Assembly (NCBI GenBank): GCA_041690995.1
Contig: JBEPVM010000051.1
Coordinates: forward strand, 1 to 10,789
Reading direction: 5' to 3'
DNA length: 10,789 bases
DNA from: UBA4722 sp041690995
GTDB lineage: Bacteria > Pseudomonadota > Gammaproteobacteria > DSM-16500
Shown: piece by piece, positions 7,801 through 10,789 of the stretch
Position numbering within the stretch: the stretch's first letter is position 1
How the letters are laid out: each line of letters opens with the position of its first letter
Program-made: the position numbers and the translations under genes
The notes under the pieces: generated by a model
What the model was told of the DNA's origin: nothing
The model's input: the letters and a program-made list of their open reading frames with translations, nothing else
Databases searched by the model: none

Positions 7801-8288
7801 TCACGGCAGGGATTATCATTCATCTCCGCACCCTCCAAACAAAACGGGGTGACCGCATGGCGGTCGTGACATTGGACGATGGAACAACACCGATTGATGT
7901 TTTATGTTTCGCTGAAAATTATCAAAAATATCGTGAATTATTAAGCAAAGATAAATTAATTGTTGTGACAGGCGAAGTGAGCATTGATGATTTTAGTGGC
8001 GGGTATCGCGTGCTTGCCCGTGAAATTTTTTCACTGGAGACTGCACGCGAACGCTATGCAAAATATTTGAAAATCCGCCTTTCACCCAAGTTTGATGTCG
8101 CGCAATTAGCACCGTTATTAGAAGAATACAGAAAAGATGGTTGCTGCCGTATTGCAATAGATTATTGGCGAGCCGATGTCAAAGCGAGTTTAAATTTAAG
8201 TGATGCGTGGCTCGTACGACCAACGGATAGCTTATTAAATTCTTTGCGGGATGTATTTTCAAAAGAAAATGTGGAGATGGTTTATTAA
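4866..8288 (+). CDS. dnaE: DNA polymerase III subunit alpha (DnaE, DnaE1 type)
   Basis: DnaE is the catalytic subunit of the chromosomal replicase. The PHP domain comes first (HLRVHSEYSLSDG, 7-19; TDQSNL, 41-46). As in E. coli, metal-ligand histidines of active PHP domains are replaced (R9, Q43), so proofreading should depend on a separate DnaQ. The palm has GPGRGSGPGS (353-362), the catalytic pair in PDFDIDF (D397, D399) and a third aspartate in KFDFLGL (D550). These match E. coli D401, D403 and D555. Fingers motifs follow (FRPGPLQSGMVDDFI, GVILYQEQVMQIA, GYGFNKSHSVSYA). QHDLF (909-913) fits the beta-clamp-binding motif, and an OB fold starts near 975. From this ATG it has 1140 residues, against 1160 in E. 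coli. I prefer 4866 to the in-frame ATG at 4845 because it matches the family N-terminus and has AAGG six bases upstream. Confidence 0.98.
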   Translation: MNTHFIHLRVHSEYSLSDGLVQIDQLIEKTLNYQMPAVAMTDQSNLFSVIKFYQEAISAKIKPLIGVDIWLENDKQANDPYRLTLFCQHIQGYKNLLELISRSFIEGQAHGKAIIQRAWLTELADGLIVLSGAEEGDLGQALLENNTLQIQKTLDFWLNYFPNRYYIELRRTGKKNQESYIDAALTIAETHAIPVIATNDVRFLERDDFEAHEARVCIHTGHVLADSRRPRHYTEQQYFRSQAEMLALFSDIPEALANTVELAKRCNVKLILGKNFLPRFPVPDGLTIENYFSRIVQQGLEDRLQLAVPSVRHAYDARLETELRVINTMGFAGYFLIVADFTRWARENGVPVGPGRGSGPGSLVAYALKITDIDPLQHDLLFERFLNPERVSMPDFDIDFCMEGRDRVIEYVMQTHGRAAVAQIITYGTMAAKGVIRDVGRVLGMGYGHVDKIAKLIPFEIGMTLDKALEQEELLKEHYEKEEDIRTLIDLARKLEGITRNAGKHAGGVVIAPHKLTEFTPLYCEAGQTEHLVTQFDKDDVETVGLVKFDFLGLRTLTIINWAIQEINLERTLKQEPILDIQRIPLNDPATYTLLKACKTTAVFQLESRGMKDLVKRLQPDCFEEIVALVALFRPGPLQSGMVDDFINRKHGRGHVSYLHPKLEPILRPTYGVILYQEQVMQIAQVLGGYSLGSADLLRRAMGKKKPEEMAMHRDTFCKGAVERGVNFDTATYIFDLMEKFAGYGFNKSHSVSYALIAYQTAWLKAHYPAEYMAAVLSADMDHTDKVVHIVEECAGLNLQVSPPDINRSSYKFKPIDSKNLIYGLGAIKGVGQAAIEAIVTVRESGDFKDLFDFCRRVDLRKMNKRVFDALIKAGAFDSIVPHRAAAMASLESALKQAEQRLLDQTRGQHDLFSANSMDVYTSNYISVPEWSEQQRLSGEKETLGLYLTGHPINYYLSELKNFTHGRIAELRPSTKAIVTAGIIIHLRTLQTKRGDRMAVVTLDDGTTPIDVLCFAENYQKYRELLSKDKLIVVTGEVSIDDFSGGYRVLAREIFSLETARERYAKYLKIRLSPKFDVAQLAPLLEEYRKDGCCRIAIDYWRADVKASLNLSDAWLVRPTDSLLNSLRDVFSKENVEMVY

Positions 8289-8292
8289 TTTA

Positions 8293-8321
8293 TTGTAAAA
8301 TAATTATATAAATTTCATAAT
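8293..8321 (+). promoter_or_regulatory. Candidate promoter of the XRE regulator
   Basis: TTGTAA (8293-8298), a 17-base spacer and CATAAT (8316-8321) form a good sigma-70 promoter starting four bases after the dnaE stop. RNA would start near 8328, about 40 bases before the regulator's ATG. The very high AT content raises the chance of a random match, but the spacing is ideal and the following palindrome overlaps the predicted start point. Confidence 0.5.
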
Positions 8322-8336
8322 TTGATATATTTCAAA
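8321..8336. promoter_or_regulatory. Operator-like palindrome at the XRE promoter
   Basis: TTTGA (8321-8325) and TCAAA (8332-8336) are exact inverted arms around a six-base AT core. They touch the -10 box and cover the predicted RNA start. XRE-family dimers typically bind such short palindromes and repress their own promoters. GATATAT recurs at 8324-8330 and 8341-8347, and AAAGATA recurs just before the ribosome site, so a second half-site is possible. Binding by the neighbouring regulator is inference. Confidence 0.35.
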
Positions 8337-8369
8337 TAAAGATATATGCAAAGATAATCAAGGTCTATT

Positions 8370-8759
8370 ATGTCGGAACACACGAAAAAGCACCTTATTA
8401 ATGCGCATAGCCATGGTTCAGCATTATACATAACACATCAGCGCATCACTTATGCTATTCCTAAAAATATAGCCGATAAATATGTTATTGAAGATCAGAT
8501 TCCTAATAAGATCAGAAGAAATCAAAAAACTATTGCACGTATGCTTGACAAACTCGATGAAAAATACACTAAAGCAGGGGCTTTACTAAAAGGATTACGT
8601 CTACGTGAAAATTCATCTCAAATGGCTTTCGCTAAAAAAATAAAAGTCACACAAGCTAACTTATCAAGCATGGAAAATGGACATAGACCTATTGGGAAAA
8701 TTATCGCAAAACGCATTGAAAAAATATTCGGAGCAAACTACCGTTATTTTTTGGAGTGA
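8370..8759 (+). CDS. XRE-family helix-turn-helix regulator, possibly an orphan antitoxin
   Basis: A 129-residue cytoplasmic protein with a C-terminal Cro/C1-type helix-turn-helix. LLKGLRLRENSSQMAFAKKI (72-91) gives the first two helices, VTQANLSSMENGHRPI (93-108) holds the recognition helix and the typical S-x-M/W-E-x-G turn, and IAKRIEKIFG (112-121) closes the domain. The first 60 residues are less clear: SALYITHQRITYAIPKNIADKYVIE (17-41) reads as a short beta-rich segment, followed by a basic helix that may link or dimerise. AAGG (8360-8363) six bases before the ATG is a good ribosome site. It follows dnaE by 81 bases with its own promoter and a palindrome suited to self-repression. HTH domains of this form occur in phage-type repressors and HigA-like antitoxins. 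No toxin-sized partner adjoins it in the same direction, so any antitoxin role is speculative. Confidence 0.85.
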   Translation: MSEHTKKHLINAHSHGSALYITHQRITYAIPKNIADKYVIEDQIPNKIRRNQKTIARMLDKLDEKYTKAGALLKGLRLRENSSQMAFAKKIKVTQANLSSMENGHRPIGKIIAKRIEKIFGANYRYFLE

Positions 8760-8813
8760 GTAATGTAGCAACTGCCTTTAAAATTTAATTTTCAAAACAG
8801 TTGCTAGATTACT
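8759..8813. terminator. Long inverted repeat between convergent genes, probable bidirectional terminator
   Basis: The arms 8759-8774 and 8798-8813 are 16 bases each and pair with one mismatch. The inner nine pairs (TAGCAACTG / CAGTTGCTA) are perfect, and six more (AGTAAT / ATTACT) follow the mismatch. The 23-base loop contains a smaller stem, AAAAT-TTA-ATTTT. The left arm starts on the last base of the XRE stop codon, and the right arm ends 20 bases from the stop of the convergent large gene. That position suits stopping transcription from both sides. Neither side has the usual T-run, so it may instead protect mRNA ends or be a small mobile palindrome. Confidence 0.55.
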
Positions 8814-8832
8814 TAGGCGATACTGACCTTCA

Positions 8833-10689
8833 TTAGTATGCAGCCACAGCTCCAGGGGCGGATAGGAGAGGTATTAAAATTGCCGCAGCCTTTGGCGGTT
8901 TTCTAAGCCCGAAAATGCTATTGGGTCCGAAGATACTAGGATATCTATTTTGTCGTATGGGGGAGTCTGCTGGTACATCTATCACTTCATCTGGTGTTCT
9001 CATTAATATATTTCTAATATTAATGAGAGCTTCTTGTTTCTGCGCTAAGAGGATAGGGTTAATTGACCATATTGAGGGCGTGCAACGCGCTATTTCTTTA
9101 TTAAGCGTATCGAGTTTTCCGTATTTTTGGAATTGACTTTTTACCGCCTCGGGGTCTAATACAAAAGAAGACAAGTTATCTGTATGATGGTGTGCGTAAT
9201 GAGTTAAGGCTTCTGAGCTTTCGCCATCGTGAGGAGGAGAAGGATTTGAAGTGTTCAGGGAGTCAGCAGAAGGAAGCAGCACAAGATCAGGCAAGTCTGA
9301 ATCTACATCTGAAACGGAAGCCCAGTAGTTTTCGATGGCATGCTTCTTCGCTTCTTCATAATTTAATGTTATCAATAAAGTAAAAAAGAAATCCCACCCC
9401 ACCGCCAGCCCATTGAAAAAACATTCACCCGTATACACTATTAAATTAGAAGTATGGTCATGGGTTAACTCGTCCATTGGTTGCGCTAACACGGCTGTGG
9501 TTCTGTCCTGTGGAGTATTATGAGGAGCATCATCATTATCACTTCCATTAGCATTGACATGCCTATGATCAGAAGAACAATCTAAATGGAAAAGCTGATG
9601 AAACTCAGTCAGCAATTCTAATAATGCATTTGCCAGGGCAGAAGCCCATGCTCCAACTTTAGAAAACTGGCTATCAACCGAAGAAGCCCCTACTGCGATA
9701 ATATGGCCTATAAATAATAATGGGTACAAAAGCTTGGAAATAAAAAAAGGGATGTTGACTATTCGCAGGAGAAGCGCGATTAAGCGTATGGGAAGGTATA
9801 ACCAGTTAAAAAAAGTAGAATCGCGATTAAATATCTTTTTAACATCATTTATTTCTGCTTTGAAGCTTTTTAAGAGAGCATTCTTGGTTTTTTCAGCCCA
9901 TTCACCAAAATCATCTCTAGCGTGCATAAGGGATTCTCTGGCATTCACAAGACTATAAAGAAATGTACTGGCTAACAGAACAACCAGGCCAGCAATGATC
10001 ATGATATGTAATACACTCGCCCCAGTAATAATAAAAGGGATGTAGGTATACATATTATAGACAGCAGCAATAGCCCCGAAAATACCTAAACCCGTTAATA
10101 AAAATGTTAAAAATGATTTTTTAGAATTGTATATATTGTTATATAACGCATAAGAAAATATACGATACGCCATATAACCTGCCCCCAATGCAGCCATGAT
10201 TCCAATTGCAACAGAAAGGGCAGGAGCAATACTCATAAGAACTGTTGGCAACAACAGGGTTAGTTTGGTTGTGACTGTGATTGCTGGGAATGTGTAAAGT
10301 CCATAGTATGTAGAAAAACCAAATGCCGTGCCAGCTAAACCAGAAAGCACACGCAAAAATTTCTCCTTCTTCTTTTTGCTGGCAATATATGTCTTGATTG
10401 CCTCTTTGTCAAAAGGTGTAAGTAGTAATGCTATAGAGTCTTCTGATTTATCTTCTGCATCAATAGGATCATCATTTTGAATTTGATAAATAAACAAATC
10501 TTCCAAGCATTTTATTCGTTGTTTTGCAGCAGCTATTTCAGCAGGGTCACCTGACTTATGTTCCAACTCAGATAATATTTCTCTGTGATTTCTATAGCAG
10601 GATAAAAAGTCGTTTTTTTGTTTATATTCATTAAGATAGTGACTTACCAGAAGATTTCTTGCAATATGATTTTCCAGAGAAAAATCCAT
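8833..10689 (-). CDS. Large multi-spanning membrane protein of unknown function (618 aa); candidate secreted effector
   Basis: I do not recognise a family. Visible parts in order: an N-terminal charged, helical and probably coiled-coil region (1-110) ending in a lysine cluster (KKKKEK, 105-110); four strongly hydrophobic segments at about 111-137, 141-175, 191-213 and 218-246, rich in Gly/Ala; a charged helix (250-290); two or three further hydrophobic or amphipathic stretches (about 297-335); an acidic, His-rich low-complexity region (about 370-412); another hydrophobic segment (423-442); a Ser/Pro/Asp/His-rich region (460-505); and a hydrophobic Ala-rich end (600-618). There is no cleavable signal peptide. 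A membrane core flanked by long soluble tails, in an accessory setting, resembles membrane-inserting Dot/Icm effectors of Legionellales. However, no glutamate-rich E-block lies near the C-terminus, so this is only a hypothesis. The ATG at 10689 has weak ribosome-site support (AAG close upstream). Confidence 0.88.
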   Translation of the reverse strand: MDFSLENHIARNLLVSHYLNEYKQKNDFLSCYRNHREILSELEHKSGDPAEIAAAKQRIKCLEDLFIYQIQNDDPIDAEDKSEDSIALLLTPFDKEAIKTYIASKKKKEKFLRVLSGLAGTAFGFSTYYGLYTFPAITVTTKLTLLLPTVLMSIAPALSVAIGIMAALGAGYMAYRIFSYALYNNIYNSKKSFLTFLLTGLGIFGAIAAVYNMYTYIPFIITGASVLHIMIIAGLVVLLASTFLYSLVNARESLMHARDDFGEWAEKTKNALLKSFKAEINDVKKIFNRDSTFFNWLYLPIRLIALLLRIVNIPFFISKLLYPLLFIGHIIAVGASSVDSQFSKVGAWASALANALLELLTEFHQLFHLDCSSDHRHVNANGSDNDDAPHNTPQDRTTAVLAQPMDELTHDHTSNLIVYTGECFFNGLAVGWDFFFTLLITLNYEEAKKHAIENYWASVSDVDSDLPDLVLLPSADSLNTSNPSPPHDGESSEALTHYAHHHTDNLSSFVLDPEAVKSQFQKYGKLDTLNKEIARCTPSIWSINPILLAQKQEALINIRNILMRTPDEVIDVPADSPIRQNRYPSIFGPNSIFGLRKPPKAAAILIPLLSAPGAVAAY

Positions 10690-10721
10690 GACTTGATATA
10701 TATTTTGCTTATAAACATCGT

Positions 10722-10751
10722 ATTCTATTAATCCTGATTATTAAATGACAA
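10722..10751 (-). promoter_or_regulatory. Candidate promoter of the 618-aa membrane protein gene
   Basis: On the - strand TTGTCA (complement of 10746-10751), an 18-base spacer and TAGAAT (complement of 10722-10727) make a five-of-six plus five-of-six sigma-70 match. It would start RNA about 25 bases before the ATG. The -35 box lies on the edge of the first 22-base direct repeat. Two TTAATA copies (13 bases start to start) occupy the spacer and could be a regulator's half-sites. Confidence 0.4.
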
Positions 10752-10789
10752 TTAGCTTTGCCGATCGCGACAACTAACGTTGCCGATTA
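10747..10789. repeat. Two copies of a 22-base direct repeat at the window edge
   Basis: 10747-10765 and 10769-10787 match at 16 of 19 positions (consensus GACAAyTArCkTTGCCGAT), with a period of 22 bases. The second copy runs into the end of the window, so more copies may follow. It is more GC-rich than its surroundings, and the period is not a multiple of three, which argues against coding repeats. No open frame crosses it convincingly on either strand. Confidence 0.6.

Noticed and set aside
8310..8323. AAATT-TCAT-AATTT as a dnaE terminator
   Set aside because: The stem is five A/T pairs with no GC content and no useful T-run, and it overlaps a better-supported promoter, so it is probably compositional.
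9192..9958. Two short + strand frames (9192-9383 and 9734-9958) inside the 618-aa gene
   Set aside because: Both lie antisense to one long continuous frame with coherent membrane segments, and neither has a ribosome site or protein-like pattern.
10747..10789. CRISPR array
   Set aside because: The 19-base units are separated by only three bases, with no room for spacers, and the copies are degenerate.

Overview
The window is a stretch of chromosome from a gammaproteobacterium. DnaE, AccA, TilS, MurJ and S20 all read as close relatives of the E. coli/Legionella type. The DNA is AT-rich. A large unrecognised multi-membrane protein and a nuclease/transposase-family tail sit beside the core genes. 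This fits a host-associated member of the Legionellales (Legionella, Coxiella, Rickettsiella, Berkiella and relatives). The order-level placement is inference; no rRNA or other marker in the window settles it.

Layout. Bases 1-189 hold the C-terminal tail of an Rpn-type nuclease/transposase gene (+), whose stop overlaps the stop of murJ (-, lipid II flippase). murJ and rpsT (+, ribosomal protein S20, UUG start) diverge from a 126-base intergenic region. rpsT runs into a convergent 76-codon reading frame of unknown nature (-). Then come tilS (-, tRNA-Ile lysidine synthetase) and accA (-, acetyl-CoA carboxylase alpha), transcribed in the order accA-tilS with a 17-base overlap. accA diverges from dnaE (+, DNA polymerase III alpha). 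After dnaE an 81-base AT-rich gap carries a promoter and an operator-like palindrome for a small XRE-family regulator (+). A long, almost perfect inverted repeat separates this regulator from a convergent 618-codon gene (-). That gene encodes a multi-spanning membrane protein with an acidic, His-rich soluble region and no family I recognise. Its upstream region ends at the window edge in two copies of a degenerate 22-base direct repeat.

How the genes relate. Bases 186-8288 are housekeeping: cell-wall precursor flipping, translation, tRNA decoding, fatty-acid initiation and replication. The dnaE-accA-tilS neighbourhood recalls E. coli, but dnaE is turned away from accA here. Both ends are accessory: the Rpn tail on the left, and the XRE regulator, long palindrome, unknown membrane protein and repeat array on the right. 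The right-hand block (8289-10789) is the best place to look for something undescribed. No tRNA, rRNA, CRISPR array or complete insertion sequence is visible. No gene-free stretch exceeds 300 bases.
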